From assembly GCA_964526505.1 (NCBI GenBank), contig CAZGJC010000042.1, positions 1 to 12,469 on the forward strand: a stretch of 12,469 nt of DNA, written 5' to 3'. How positions within the stretch are numbered: the stretch's first letter is position 1; each line of letters opens with the position of its first letter. The notes below the pieces were generated by a model. That model made no database searches. It had not been told where the DNA came from and was given only the letters and a program-made list of their open reading frames with translations. This document shows positions 7,301 to 12,462 of the stretch, piece after piece. The translations under genes were made by a program, and so were the position numbers. Source of the stretch: SVTX01 sp964526505. GTDB taxonomy: Bacteria > Bacillota > Clostridia > Oscillospirales > CAG-272.

Positions 7301-9317
7301 AATTTTCGCCCCTGTTGCGATTTGTTTGATTATTTGACCGCAAGCCCACCCCACGGCTCATCTCGTATTCAGAGTAAAATTCCGAGGTCGTGAGATATTT
7401 CCCCATGGCGTCGCAAAAATCTTCGTAACTTAAACTCTCTATGTCTTTTGTGCCGAGTTTTTTCCCGAGTTCGGCTTTTTTCTTTTTGTCCGCATTTTCC
7501 TTAAAGTTTTCAAAAGACTCACGACTTATCATTCTCTTGCCGTAATTTTCGATGTTTTCGAGATTGCTCTTGTATTTCAATGCGTCGCTCGTCACGTCCA
7601 TGCCCGAAGCGACGGCAAGTGCTTGATTGTCCGTTAACGCACGCCGAAGTTGCCGTGCGAATTTTTTTCGGTCGGAAAGTGACTCCGAATAATAAAGCGA
7701 CGTATCTACACCCTTTGTAAAATCCTCTGCGGTAATATTTATTTTGTTTCCGTTTTTGTCGTATATTCCGATATCGTTGTAAAGTTCTGCGTAACTTTCT
7801 GCGTTGAGAACTATCCTTTGTCCGCTTCTCTCTATAAACGGGGCAAGCGTTGCGGCGGCATTCATTCTTTTGAGTTGCCCAAGTGTCGCTTTCTGCTCTG
7901 CACTTTTGAACTCTCCGCCCGTGCGAGATAAACTTTCCGTGAGACTTTCATACGTGCTTTTTATGTTTTTGTATACGTCAAAATCCGTATCGAACGCACC
8001 CTCACGTTCGGAAAAAAGTTTCGAGTTTAACATAATCGCACCGTCTTTTCCGTTCTTTATCGCATTGTTTCCCGAGCGGTAATCGGTCGCATAACTCACA
8101 GCCGACGCACCTCCGCTCATTATCGCTCCGCTTATTCCTCCCACAAGTGAAGCATAGGCTATATCTCCGACCGATGCGTTTTCCGCATTCGGATCGTAAG
8201 TCATACGCTTGTATATCGGAGACATAAATTCCGAAATTCCCTCTTCAAGTGCCTCGGACAGAAAGTCCTCTCCCATATCCTTTATAATTCCTTTTGCAAT
8301 AGCCTGACGGCTTATTGCCGATGCGGTGTTTTTCGCCGCAGACTTTGCCGTGTTCTTGACGGCGTTTCCGCTTACACGGTTTATAATTCGTCCCGTGCCT
8401 TTCGCCAGCCCCGCACTCACCATTTCCACACCGGCTTCCGTCGCACCGGATAACGCACCGTATGCATATTCTTTACCGCCGAGTTCTCCCGTCTGCCTGT
8501 ATGCCTCTTTCGTTGAGTTTCCGGCGGCTCCGAGACCTGCCACCGCACCCGATATAAGCCCTGCCGAAAGCGGAGAGAGCGTTCCGCCCGATGCACCTGC
8601 AATCGCCGTTGCTCCCGCAACCGTTGCAATCGACGGTATGGACGAACCTATTCCCTCTGAAATATCTCCCGCAAAACTCCACCCCGTAGACGGATTGTAC
8701 CATTCGTCGGCGTGAGAGTAATCCAGCCAATCATTGTCAAATTGTTTTTTCGCCCATTCGTCCTGACCTATAAGGTCGGCAATTCCGCCTGCGGTGTAGT
8801 CCCATATTCCCTCCACAGACGATACTACGCCAAGCCCCAACTTTTCAAGCGTGTAACCCACACCGCCCAAAACTCCGCCGTTGTTCTTGCCACCGCCCGA
8901 AACTTTTCCGCCACTTAAACCGTCCGTGGCTTTTAAAGTGCCTTTTGCGTCCGTCAAAGTATCGCTCTGCGTGCTTTTGCCGTACGTGTTGCCCACAAGA
9001 CTTTGCGTTTTTTTCGCCTGTAAACCGTAACCCTTGTATGTTGTGTTGCCAACGCTCAATGCACTTCCCGAATTTTTTCTTTCAGACGACGAAAGCCCCG
9101 TAAGTGAGGAAGACTTTCCGAGGGAATTAGATACGCCGAGACTTAAACGTAACGCTCCGCCCGCTTTTGTGTCGGCGACCTTTGCACCCACCTCACCGAT
9201 GCCCGACGATTTAAGTGAACTTTGCACACTGCCGACTGTGCTTTTGTTGCTCGCCACACCTCTGAGGACGTAACGCTTGTCCGATATGCCTCCGCCATTT
9301 ATTGTGCTGACCGCCAT
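1395..9317 (-). CDS. Giant virion protein with ADP-ribosyltransferase domain (phage polyvalent type)
   Basis: This 2640-aa protein is probably an internal virion or ejection protein. Residues 1-150 are Ser/Gly/Thr-rich and disorder-like. Residues about 150-410 are Gly/Ala-rich with hydrophobic helices that could cross a membrane. Residues about 428-650 are helical. Residues about 820-980 are an ART domain: an INAELR helix, then the R-S-E triad as YRE (Arg875), YTSTT (Ser908) and EFEITYPRNTTFRV (Glu944 and Glu946, an ExE motif). Residues about 980-1495 are a repetitive hydrophilic linker that overlaps three other ORFs in the +1 frame. The remainder resembles the C-terminal half of phage large polyvalent proteins (LPD38-like), with LSFNPKVYLTQISSLFAST near 2009, a hydrophobic helix near 2226 and a GNLLGGLPLIKDIYESLVSG segment near 2275. 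The ATG at 9317 has AAAGGA 8 bases upstream. ART activity and ejection are inferred from motifs and neighbours; the LPD38 match is by recollection. Confidence 0.85.
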   Translation of the reverse strand: MAVSTINGGGISDKRYVLRGVASNKSTVGSVQSSLKSSGIGEVGAKVADTKAGGALRLSLGVSNSLGKSSSLTGLSSSERKNSGSALSVGNTTYKGYGLQAKKTQSLVGNTYGKSTQSDTLTDAKGTLKATDGLSGGKVSGGGKNNGGVLGGVGYTLEKLGLGVVSSVEGIWDYTAGGIADLIGQDEWAKKQFDNDWLDYSHADEWYNPSTGWSFAGDISEGIGSSIPSIATVAGATAIAGASGGTLSPLSAGLISGAVAGLGAAGNSTKEAYRQTGELGGKEYAYGALSGATEAGVEMVSAGLAKGTGRIINRVSGNAVKNTAKSAAKNTASAISRQAIAKGIIKDMGEDFLSEALEEGISEFMSPIYKRMTYDPNAENASVGDIAYASLVGGISGAIMSGGASAVSYATDYRSGNNAIKNGKDGAIMLNSKLFSEREGAFDTDFDVYKNIKSTYESLTESLSRTGGEFKSAEQKATLGQLKRMNAAATLAPFIERSGQRIVLNAESYAELYNDIGIYDKNGNKINITAEDFTKGVDTSLYYSESLSDRKKFARQLRRALTDNQALAVASGMDVTSDALKYKSNLENIENYGKRMISRESFENFKENADKKKKAELGKKLGTKDIESLSYEDFCDAMGKYLTTSEFYSEYEMSRGVGLRSNNQTNRNRGENLRIYGESDKGSNMQLDTLPYNTGGNAGAESVSGANDTGGSSAGITSGQDGQFSQSEKSGKKANDYILQSDKNRGTMNYTTDIDGEYSAGDVSGVNSADKPLGKVLHQNLQDGTDGTSLKENPSGNKIAVKDANGKVTGEISFDDVKELDDDEWHAVSSYKGSKSYNINAELREGNLSADNAFYVENIDRGLEKKPRYVGKSYREITFEGFGDKAALDSYVERHKVGGTVTYKAYTSTTYRRGAYALDGKYVVRHVIYGSSGRLISEYGTDKEFEITYPRNTTFRVIKIKYNSKGTPIIYLEEEIDNEKNNRDDIRRNRRSDIGGNGKGIQIGMGFDDTAGKKEPLFGQTAGMDEGNTTSERLPRGEKTEMDDTDKFQVSGDVTSTQSEMRKMQVLRPLSRRMYPALSGRDSERGTAERGLREVRGEVIDNEKNIGNDGRGKTQIDSGRMARTDRDGKAFDDATGERGNQRRQNTGVDGYEKTSTLSSDNATRDKMLGMQTPLLRRTQIGLRNEMQTVLSGQENTGRGTNERGLREVRGEVIDNEKNIGNDGRGKTQIDSGRMARTDRDGKAFDDATGERGNQRRQNTGVDGYEKTSTLSSDNATRDKMLGMQTPFRLSKQRGLRNEMQTVLSGQENTERSTTSRGLREVRGGVDGTNGDLEKSGADRYIDRRKNYGRKESATLSDADGGTENVSVNVRGMEAGRGRRNVLSQNTRSVHADNGLLRRGNNPDIKGTEQVQLGNYENGRGRVREDIRQGGQSSVGGKEMVRGSGDGDNLLRTDNSGKRNGNTDISENNGHDIRLDGESRIRRGESETGVLHRGEIKNSQESDKAENFAVDEYAERLKNIKDNIDKIRDVCRGTYSNATEINLKIFENSIGLLGDVYTDGYISERKINSACRKLLSWYNKDNGLLEYTGEENFGFYIDDVRRAIERIASIIYKDGDGDKLGVGKFSASDVDDVYIITSNLLKFAVEYDKVYIDGKYEDAKGVALKFVNIARDNNAMGHGQIPHIFKRYFVSFADPRSVCLAMDGYNENGFYTFMHEKLRRAYTQAGIAEMGIFETYDDFMKNNRKYKKRLSEVISFRGHKMTVGQLISLYLTSKREQAIYGLYENGFAYTDGDGNIVRADVKAKSDGNITPRRAIQDLRLNMEKLFSEQDREYIDILIGILNTTRKTKADRDCEKYGYTRVTKGFYYPIRRAFTARDVSSDNSYILASSPSPDSLSTPGAKQELFIEDADSLIHSHARAVCRYAYVSPISDLFNRIYNLDVSGNKNKADTVKSQTQNIWNYYGGRRGAVHVGEKYFTDMFSPTGTKGVGSEIVSRIRSSYAISVLSFNPKVYLTQISSLFASTSILDYDCLIKGLCISSADIDKYCPAAKLRRYDSTAIKAESVTDRISDVGRVFMKPIDVMDSFVIHRIYAAAQAQVQKSGGGKIGTEENKIEAGKLTEEIIYSTQQNSSPTERSAGMRSESEFMRAITMFSADSMKIFGRVTDSIGAIFSNKAKLNYLHKSMREGKEYTDEIFSDFGDNGGERTTIRDEAQKCESEQSALEKRLARSLFALIGSSLFMALISKLFRRLYRKDKNDTSEEKARDFVFDFVGNLLGGLPLIKDIYESLVSGYDIDSTTYTVINNLITSAKNLIEISAKYASGQAESGDRAKAIRSLVFSLGNATGLPTRNVYNIVYGIIGTNEKAEFYVDDVFENKNYKRSFTDYANEENFEMADMTLSLALKEYMPEYLTGEYALGEYTRGELIRMTKNGGNVLPKNITKKSLDDELSTVVSESDLQSVRRKYARVLPSLCKLTSSKYYRSADDLIKIRQIEALYGIYYKGAISGLDGVEADAEYISAKIIGERLYAVLYARASVIESDYDERGAIIAGRRKKKVIKEIESICGDTCRNGKNEVAIKILALHALGYKYSDGDIDGLSKKRADTILIRYLNTLSISKKYKEVLCTEYDLKLSSSGKFISVA
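4832..5674 (-). CDS. Overprinted Cys-motif protein C (280 aa, extended copy)
   Basis: This ORF lies wholly inside the giant gene in its +1 frame. Residues 1-110 duplicate protein B: an acidic helical start (MKRISEMTEEERRKL), then LMTPQEKEE, then CSEC (Cys66, Cys69), Cys81, Cys85 and DCERFEE (Cys104), a likely zinc-binding module. Instead of stopping like A and B it continues for about 170 residues of mixed hydrophobic and charged sequence that looks folded (for example ATFYLRIHDPYTLTMDF and IYRKIMDMIYDW), with two further cysteines. The ATG at 5674 has AGGAGAGG nine bases upstream and sits 4 bases after the stop of B, a translationally coupled layout. The giant frame across this ORF is low-complexity Gly/Arg/Asn-rich, which suggests that this frame holds the folded product. 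The role is unknown; protein, RNA or DNA binding by the zinc module is inference. Confidence 0.72.
   Translation of the reverse strand: MKRISEMTEEERRKLTADEWLELIETERLLMTPQEKEEINAGKIPVWMGTRRRQPYPPIMPHVIKCSECKHHFDFQSREGCEMRCRLFYPDRRIPKEVQLREDCERFEEELTGQMETWRNQVQIDISTDERIMDVKNLPLYQTQTAGQRTLALTFGEWKQEEVDATFYLRIHDPYTLTMDFCGEEITLTSKALNRYNSEIMKMAEEEYGKIYAKEDNLPSAEKKWSEEAETEIIYCGRTIRARETEIRIYRKIMDMIYDWTVKAGYDEAKVRREFYIEEK
5681..6013 (-). CDS. Overprinted Cys-motif protein B (110 aa)
   Basis: This is the middle member of three tandem ORFs in the +1 frame of the giant gene. It is acidic and helical at the N-terminus (MKRISEMTEEERRKL), has the shared LMTPQE motif at about residue 30, then CSEC (Cys66, Cys69), an 11-residue loop, Cys81, Cys85, the motif RLFYPDRRIP and a final DCERFEER (Cys104). 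Four or five cysteines in this spacing suggest one zinc site. The ATG at 6013 has AGGAGAGG nine bases upstream, formed by the last codons of gene A, and lies only 6 bases past the end of A's stop codon. Its first 110 residues match protein C except in the loop between the cysteines and in the patch before the last cysteine. I recognise no named family, although small phage proteins with such cysteine patterns are common. Confidence 0.75.
   Translation of the reverse strand: MKRISEMTEEERRKLTADEWLELIETERLLMTPQEKEEINAGKIPVWMGTRRRQPYPPIMPHVIKCSECKHRFYVEHRLGCEMRCRLFYPDRRIPEEVRMREDCERFEER
5684..5691 (-). promoter_or_regulatory. Shine-Dalgarno site of internal ORF C
   Basis: The same AGGAGAGG, 9 bases before the ATG at 5674, is built into the last codons of ORF B. 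It is an identical duplicate of the site for ORF B. Confidence 0.7.
6020..6385 (-). CDS. Overprinted Cys-motif protein A (121 aa)
   Basis: This is the first of the three internal ORFs, starting where the ART domain of the giant protein ends. It begins MKRITEMTYEEIDDL, has LMTPQERRN near residue 30, a basic and aromatic middle, then CGKC (Cys84, Cys87), Cys97, LLYPDGIPKEV and DCERFEER (Cys115): four cysteines suited to one zinc ion. It is a diverged paralogue of B and C, keeping the motifs while the rest differs, as expected for real protein-level constraint. The start is the ATG at 6385, with a near-perfect AGGAGGAG seven bases upstream; those bases also encode Glu-Glu-Glu in the giant frame. 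A TTG two codons earlier is a less likely start. There is no signal peptide or membrane segment. The function is unknown. Confidence 0.75.
   Translation of the reverse strand: MKRITEMTYEEIDDLTSEEMEKVFKLEWDLMTPQERRNLFSDKQPEWMKAIRRQRDYHVERRPRWMIPTNFKYPETLLPHNLKCGKCKYYVRFQGECTLLYPDGIPKEVRLREDCERFEER
6023..6030 (-). promoter_or_regulatory. Shine-Dalgarno site of internal ORF B
   Basis: AGGAGAGG on the minus strand lies 9 bases before the ATG at 6013 and overlaps the final Glu-Glu-Arg codons of ORF A, just before its TAA. This arrangement favours translational coupling from A to B. Confidence 0.7.
6393..6400 (-). promoter_or_regulatory. Shine-Dalgarno site of internal ORF A
   Basis: AGGAGGAG on the minus strand ends 7 bases before the ATG at 6385, deep inside the giant gene. 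It is as strong as any ribosome site in the window and is the main reason to believe internal translation. In the giant frame the same bases encode the acidic end of the ART domain (LEEEID). Confidence 0.75.
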
Positions 9318-9330
9318 ATGTAATCCTTTC

Positions 9331-9345
9331 TCACACTTTGCGTGA
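9331..9345 (-). other. Small hairpin between the two large virion genes
   Basis: In the 59-base gap before the giant gene, minus-strand TCACGC-AAA-GTGTGA can form a 6-bp stem with one G-U pair, which pairs only in the minus-strand RNA. It ends just before the AAAGGA ribosome site of the giant gene. The inner stem of the terminator at 1064-1112 has a similar core. It has no T-run, so it is not a terminator; a modest effect on translation or stability is possible. Confidence 0.35.
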
Positions 9346-9376
9346 CCTTTCCGAATTTCCGCCCGTCTTGCGGATT

Positions 9377-11743
9377 TTAAAAGAAGTAATCCATTACCGC
9401 CTCAAAGTGTCCGTCCCAAAGTCCTTGTTGCTTGACGTAGAATAACTTGCCGTCCGCCTTGACGTAAAGTTGATGCTCGTACCCGAATAGCGTGTTACTG
9501 CCGACGTTCAACGCCACTTGATATATGTGCGAGTCGGTAACCTCTCCGCCGAGTTCGAGATTTTCCTTGTTTTTGCCTATCGTTACGGTGAAGTTTTTGT
9601 TCTCCTTCGCCCTTCCTTCAAGACCGCTTGTCGTCAGTGTCAATCCACGCTCGGGCGTGTAAAGTTTTTCAAACGTCTCTTTCACCTTCGCTTTAACCTC
9701 GTCCGTGCATAGTGCGTCCGCATTGACTTCTCCGTAAATCAGCATGGCGTCACTTAAAGTTGCATACTCTCCGTTTACCGAATCGTAAAACAGCGTTTTC
9801 GTCGTGTCTATCATTTTGCTGTAAGCGTTGCGTATGTTTTCAAATTGCGTGTCGTTTATAAGACCCCGGTCGTGATATTCCGCCATCTTCGTGCAGTCCT
9901 CAATGGTTGCCCTGCCTTTGTATATGTCGTCTATCAATTCGCTTATGTCTTTGTCCTCAACCACCTTTTTGCTTGCGGCACCCATGTTGACGTTTATCTC
10001 GTTCAAAGCGTCAAGTATGTCGCTTTGCGTCAGACCGAGTTTGGACGCATATTCTATAAGGTCGCTTCTTGCGTCCTCATCGTAAATATTCTTCGCCATT
10101 CTGTTTATAAGTGCTATGTTGCTCTGCTTTACACTTTCCGAAAGCGTGTTGGCTTTGTCCATCTTCACTATAACGTCGGATATGTCACTCTCCGTCAAAC
10201 CCAACCTTAACGCCTCGGCTATAACCTCGTCTTTTGTCGTTCCGTTGCCGACGGAATTTGACAGGGCTTTAATGTATGCGATGTTTGAGGCTTTCTTTGC
10301 CTCGTTTTCTTTGTTTACCTTTTCCTCATAGTTCTTAGATGCATTCACGCAGTCGGCTATCATCTCCGTGCTAAGCCCGAACTTCGCTCCGAGTGCCTCT
10401 ATGTCGGATGCGGTGTAAGTACCGCTCGACGCACCCGAGAAAAGATCCGAATATATCTGTAACGCCTGCTTTTGTGCGGTGTCCGCCCTGCTTGCCATGG
10501 CGTCGTAGTAACTCATCTCTTCGTTTAAAATTCCGCTGTCTTTTGTGCTTTTGGCGTTGCTTTCGGCATATGACTTTGCAAGACCCGCCTGACGTGCGTC
10601 CGAACGCAACTCGGAATAAAGTTGACCCTTTAAATAATCGCTGTATCCGCTTTCCGTCAGCCCTAATTTTGCCAAAGATTCGGCATTCGCTCCGTAATTT
10701 GAATTTGTAACGTCGTATGTAAAACGTGCCTTTTTCAAAGCTTCGTCGTATTCTCGCTGTGCTTGTGCCAGGGCATTTTGATAATTCTGCTCCGCCGATT
10801 CTTTGTATTTGTCAAGTTTGTATTTCTGCCATTCCTCGTAAGTCATCTCCGAACCGCTCGTACCGGTTGCACTCTCATCACTTGTCGCATTTCCCACAGA
10901 TGTGCCACCGCCCGTTGTGCCGTCCCCCGTGTTGCCCGTACCGCTCAAAGAGGAACCGCCTCCCGATTGCCCCGACGCTTCCGCATACGTCGGCTCGTTT
11001 GCGGTACTACTGCTTTTAACGTTCTCCACACCGCTCGCTCCGCTCGGAGCGTTGACCGCATAATTCTTGCTTGACGTGTACGTGTTGCCGACAGACGTAA
11101 GTCCACTGCCCGATACGTTTCCGACAGTCGTTCCCGATGTGCCGGGCGAAACTCCGAGCGTGTCGTTTATATCAAATTTTTGAGGGGACTTTGCCGATGT
11201 GCCTTGACTCACCGTATCGCTCTGTAAAGTGCTTGACGTAGCACCCGATAAGGGTAGATTTGCCGAATACAGTAAATCGCTTTCGGTTGTCGGCTTTTTT
11301 GTTCCGCTTACGCTTGATGCACCACCGACGTTTGTGTCGGTAAAACCTGTGCCTGTAATACCCGATGTGGAAGAATAAAGCGGATTTTCGGCGTCGTTCT
11401 TCTTTACACCCGATTGATTGACTATAACTCCCGTCCCCGTCCCGTATAAATCAAGCGGACTTGAAGTACCGCTCGTACCGCTTGTGTTTTTGATTCTTGA
11501 TGCCTCATTCCCTAAATTTGTGGATTTTACTCCCACGTTTCCGGCATATGTTAAATCAATTCCGCTCGTGTTGCCGGCAGTTGCCGTTCCGCTCGCCGAT
11601 TTTGTTTTGCTCGTGCCACTTGTAAAACTTGTATTGCCTGCTCCGATTGCATTGCTTGTTGTGCTTGTAATGCCGGACACGATACCGCTTCGCTTGTCCC
11701 TTTTCGATACTCGCCCGAATATCGATTTTCCGCTACCGCTCAT
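9377..11743 (-). CDS. Putative internal virion protein, Gly/Ser/Thr-rich N-terminus, 788 aa
   Basis: Residues 1 to about 295 are almost entirely Gly, Ser, Thr and Asn, with recurring SGTSGT and VGNT tracts, and are surely unstructured. From about 298 a charged coiled coil begins (MTYEEWQKYKLDKY), followed by an NYGANAESLAKLGLTESGY segment near 350. At least three helix-turn repeats of the form xGLTxSDIxDxxxxM follow near residues 451, 511 and 565. The C-terminal 100 residues look globular and beta-rich, ending AVMDYFF. The ATG at 11743 is preferred: AGAGGTG lies upstream of it, slightly far at about 12 bases, whereas the in-frame GTG at 11767 has no usable ribosome site. It lies immediately upstream of the giant gene and shares the same style of N-terminus, so both are probably packaged virion components. 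I do not recognise a named family. Confidence 0.75.
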   Translation of the reverse strand: MSGSGKSIFGRVSKRDKRSGIVSGITSTTSNAIGAGNTSFTSGTSKTKSASGTATAGNTSGIDLTYAGNVGVKSTNLGNEASRIKNTSGTSGTSSPLDLYGTGTGVIVNQSGVKKNDAENPLYSSTSGITGTGFTDTNVGGASSVSGTKKPTTESDLLYSANLPLSGATSSTLQSDTVSQGTSAKSPQKFDINDTLGVSPGTSGTTVGNVSGSGLTSVGNTYTSSKNYAVNAPSGASGVENVKSSSTANEPTYAEASGQSGGGSSLSGTGNTGDGTTGGGTSVGNATSDESATGTSGSEMTYEEWQKYKLDKYKESAEQNYQNALAQAQREYDEALKKARFTYDVTNSNYGANAESLAKLGLTESGYSDYLKGQLYSELRSDARQAGLAKSYAESNAKSTKDSGILNEEMSYYDAMASRADTAQKQALQIYSDLFSGASSGTYTASDIEALGAKFGLSTEMIADCVNASKNYEEKVNKENEAKKASNIAYIKALSNSVGNGTTKDEVIAEALRLGLTESDISDVIVKMDKANTLSESVKQSNIALINRMAKNIYDEDARSDLIEYASKLGLTQSDILDALNEINVNMGAASKKVVEDKDISELIDDIYKGRATIEDCTKMAEYHDRGLINDTQFENIRNAYSKMIDTTKTLFYDSVNGEYATLSDAMLIYGEVNADALCTDEVKAKVKETFEKLYTPERGLTLTTSGLEGRAKENKNFTVTIGKNKENLELGGEVTDSHIYQVALNVGSNTLFGYEHQLYVKADGKLFYVKQQGLWDGHFEAVMDYFF

Positions 11744-11777
11744 ATTCTGAAATGCACCTCTTTTCACTCTTTAATTG

Positions 11778-11807
11778 GATATTTTTTAATTTGATATTTT
11801 TTAATTT
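11778..11807. repeat. AT-rich 15-bp tandem repeat upstream of the 788-aa gene
   Basis: Two perfect consecutive copies of GATATTTTTTAATTT, with a partial third beside them (TTAATTG). They lie between the CTTTCTG hairpin and the start of the 788-aa gene. Such an AT tract could be an UP-element-like or protein-binding site, or simply a flexible leader; the sequence does not decide. Confidence 0.8.
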
Positions 11808-11820
11808 GTTTTTTTATAAT

Positions 11821-11846
11821 ACTTTCTGTCCACGTTGACAGAAAGT
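11821..11846. repeat. CTTTCTG stem-loop, copy 2 (inverted orientation)
   Basis: A 10-bp perfect stem, ACTTTCTGTC with GACAGAAAGT, and loop CACGTT; flanking bases (AAT/ATT) extend it. Read on the minus strand, its flanks CTTTGAAT and ATTATAAAAAAAC match those of copies 3 and 4 on the plus strand. It is therefore the inverted partner of copy 3 at the other end of the palindrome cluster. Confidence 0.85.
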
Positions 11847-11861
11847 ATTCAAAGAACACCG

Positions 11862-11950
11862 TTCAAGGGGAGGAAATTTGATTTTTCAACACGAGATTTT
11901 TTCGAAAAAAAATCATCGTGTCTCAAATCTGCATACTTCCTCCCCTTAAA
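11862..11950. repeat. Hairpin unit 3
   Basis: The arms AAGGGGAGGAA (11865-11875) and TTCCTCCCCTT (11937-11947) are perfectly complementary. Inside, ACACGA (11889-11894) pairs with TCGTGT (11916-11921), and ATTTTTT with AAAAAAT closes around a TTCGAA-type tip. The result is one long, partly bulged stem. Confidence 0.75.
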
Positions 11951-11953
11951 GAA

Positions 11954-12073
11954 CCCCACCTTGCCGTGCCTACGGCACCTTGTATTTGCCACTTTGTGTC
12001 AAATTCGCAAGTTGCTACGCAACGTTGCCATATCACGTAAAGTTCTCCACGGCTTAACCTTTTTGGGGTGGGG
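11954..12073. repeat. Hairpin unit 2
   Basis: CCCCACC (11954-11960) pairs with GGTGGGG (12067-12073), and within it GCCGTG (11963-11968) with CACGGC (12048-12053). Two local hairpins sit inside: GTGCC-TAC-GGCAC (11966-11978) and GTTGC-TAC-GCAAC (12011-12023), both with a TAC loop. Confidence 0.65.
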
Positions 12074-12076
12074 ATT

Positions 12077-12164
12077 TTCAATGGGGAGGGGGTACGCAAG
12101 TATGTGAGTGAGCAGAGTTGCGTAGCAATTCGTCGAACTCATATACGAGTACCCTCCCCTTGAA
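12077..12164. repeat. Hairpin unit 1
   Basis: TTCAATGGGGAGGGGGTAC (12077-12095) pairs with GTACCCTCCCCTTGAA (12149-12164) with small bulges. Further in, GTAT and TGAGT pair with ACTCA and TATAC. The tip carries TTGC-GTA-GCAA (12118-12128), the inverse of the GTTGC-TAC-GCAAC hairpin in unit 2. Confidence 0.75.
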
Positions 12165-12176
12165 CGGCATTCTTTG

Positions 12177-12208
12177 GACACTTTCTGTTGACGCAGACAG
12201 AAAGTGTC
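12177..12208. repeat. CTTTCTG stem-loop, copy 3
   Basis: A 12-bp perfect stem, GACACTTTCTGT with ACAGAAAGTGTC, and loop TGACGCAG, followed by ATAAAAAACAAAA. Copy 4 begins about 53 bases later in the same orientation. Confidence 0.85.
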
Positions 12209-12231
12209 ATAAAAAACAAAACATGCTTTGA

Positions 12232-12261
12232 ACACTTTCTGTTGCTGATGACAGAAAGTGT
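12232..12261. repeat. CTTTCTG stem-loop, copy 4
   Basis: An 11-bp stem, ACACTTTCTGT with ACAGAAAGTGT, and loop TGCTGATG, followed by CATAAAAAAG. The stem and flanks match copy 3 while the loop differs, so the paired part is what is conserved. Confidence 0.85.
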
Positions 12262-12283
12262 CATAAAAAAGAAACTCTTTGTA

Positions 12284-12307
12284 TGCTTTCAATTCTAACA
12301 GAAAGCA
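12284..12307. repeat. CTTTCTG stem-loop, copy 5 (diverged)
   Basis: TGCTTTC (12284-12290) pairs with GAAAGCA (12301-12307). Relative to copies 1-4 the A in ACTTTC is G and the partner T is C, a compensated change. The preceding CTCTTTGTAT is shared with copy 1 at the far left of the window. Confidence 0.7.
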
Positions 12308-12308
12308 C

Positions 12309-12336
12309 CCTATACTCCATAATATTGCCACATCAA
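12309..12336 (-). promoter_or_regulatory. Weak candidate promoter for the virion operon
   Basis: On the minus strand TTGATG (12336-12331) and TATAGG (12314-12309) are separated by 16 bases. Each matches the sigma-70 consensus at 4 of 6 positions. If used, the transcript would carry the hairpin array as a leader of about 560 bases before the 788-aa gene. The site is weak and could be chance. Confidence 0.25.
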
Positions 12337-12399
12337 TTAAGATTCTTCCACCCTCCGCTTCGAATGCTCAAATCGCACCGTAATATCGCTTAATATTTG

Positions 12400-12462
12400 T
12401 TTTCTCCACCATTCCGTGCCGTAGGCACGCTTAAAAGAGGGGTGTTTTCAGAGGGGAGAAAA
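12400..12462. repeat. Hairpin unit 4 at the right edge
   Basis: TTTTCTCC (12400-12407) pairs with GGAGAAAA (12455-12462), and inside it GTGCC-GTA-GGCAC (12416-12428) forms a perfect stem, the inverse of the GTGCC-TAC-GGCAC hairpin in unit 2. The stretch AGAGGGGTGTTTTCAGAGGG resembles the arm of unit 1. The cluster may continue beyond the window. The stretch 12308-12399 shows no further structure apart from the weak candidate promoter. Confidence 0.6.

Larger units (their letters stand above)
11850..12176. repeat. Palindromic MITE-like cluster with inverted ends
   Basis: The ends 11850-11873 and 12153-12176 are 24-bp inverted repeats with two mismatches (core CCGTTCAAGGGGAGG). With copies 2 and 3 of the hairpin outside them, the inverted homology reaches roughly 60-70 bp per arm. 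Inside are three self-complementary units bounded by AAGGGGAGG/CCTCCCCTT or CCCCACC/GGTGGGG. No transposase and no clear target duplication are visible. It could be a non-autonomous repeat element, a structured RNA leader, or a DNA site for replication or packaging. No coding gene is credible here. Confidence 0.75.

Noticed and set aside
7073..7354. A 93-codon minus-strand ORF inside the giant gene, considered as a further overprinted gene
   Set aside because: Unlike the three nested ORFs it has no strong ribosome site or paralogue, and its sequence looks like a random shadow of the Ser/Asn/Gly-rich linker.
11744..11767. GTG start at 11767 for the upstream virion protein
   Set aside because: It lacks a Shine-Dalgarno site, whereas the ATG at 11743 has AGAGGTG upstream.
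12177..12261. CTTTCTG hairpins as intrinsic terminators
   Set aside because: In the plus direction the stem is followed by A-runs, and in the minus direction by CAAAG; neither strand gives a stem followed by a T-run.
12177..12307. CRISPR array, because of direct repeats about 53 bp apart
   Set aside because: Only three units, the repeats are long perfect hairpins with 8-10 base variable loops and the intervening sequence is partly conserved; there are no unique spacers of constant length and no cas genes.
11999..12331. A 110-codon minus-strand ORF in the palindrome region
   Set aside because: It is composed of the repeat hairpins themselves (its DTFC...QQKV...KEC pattern repeats because the stem-loops do), lacks a ribosome site and covers every palindromic unit it crosses.
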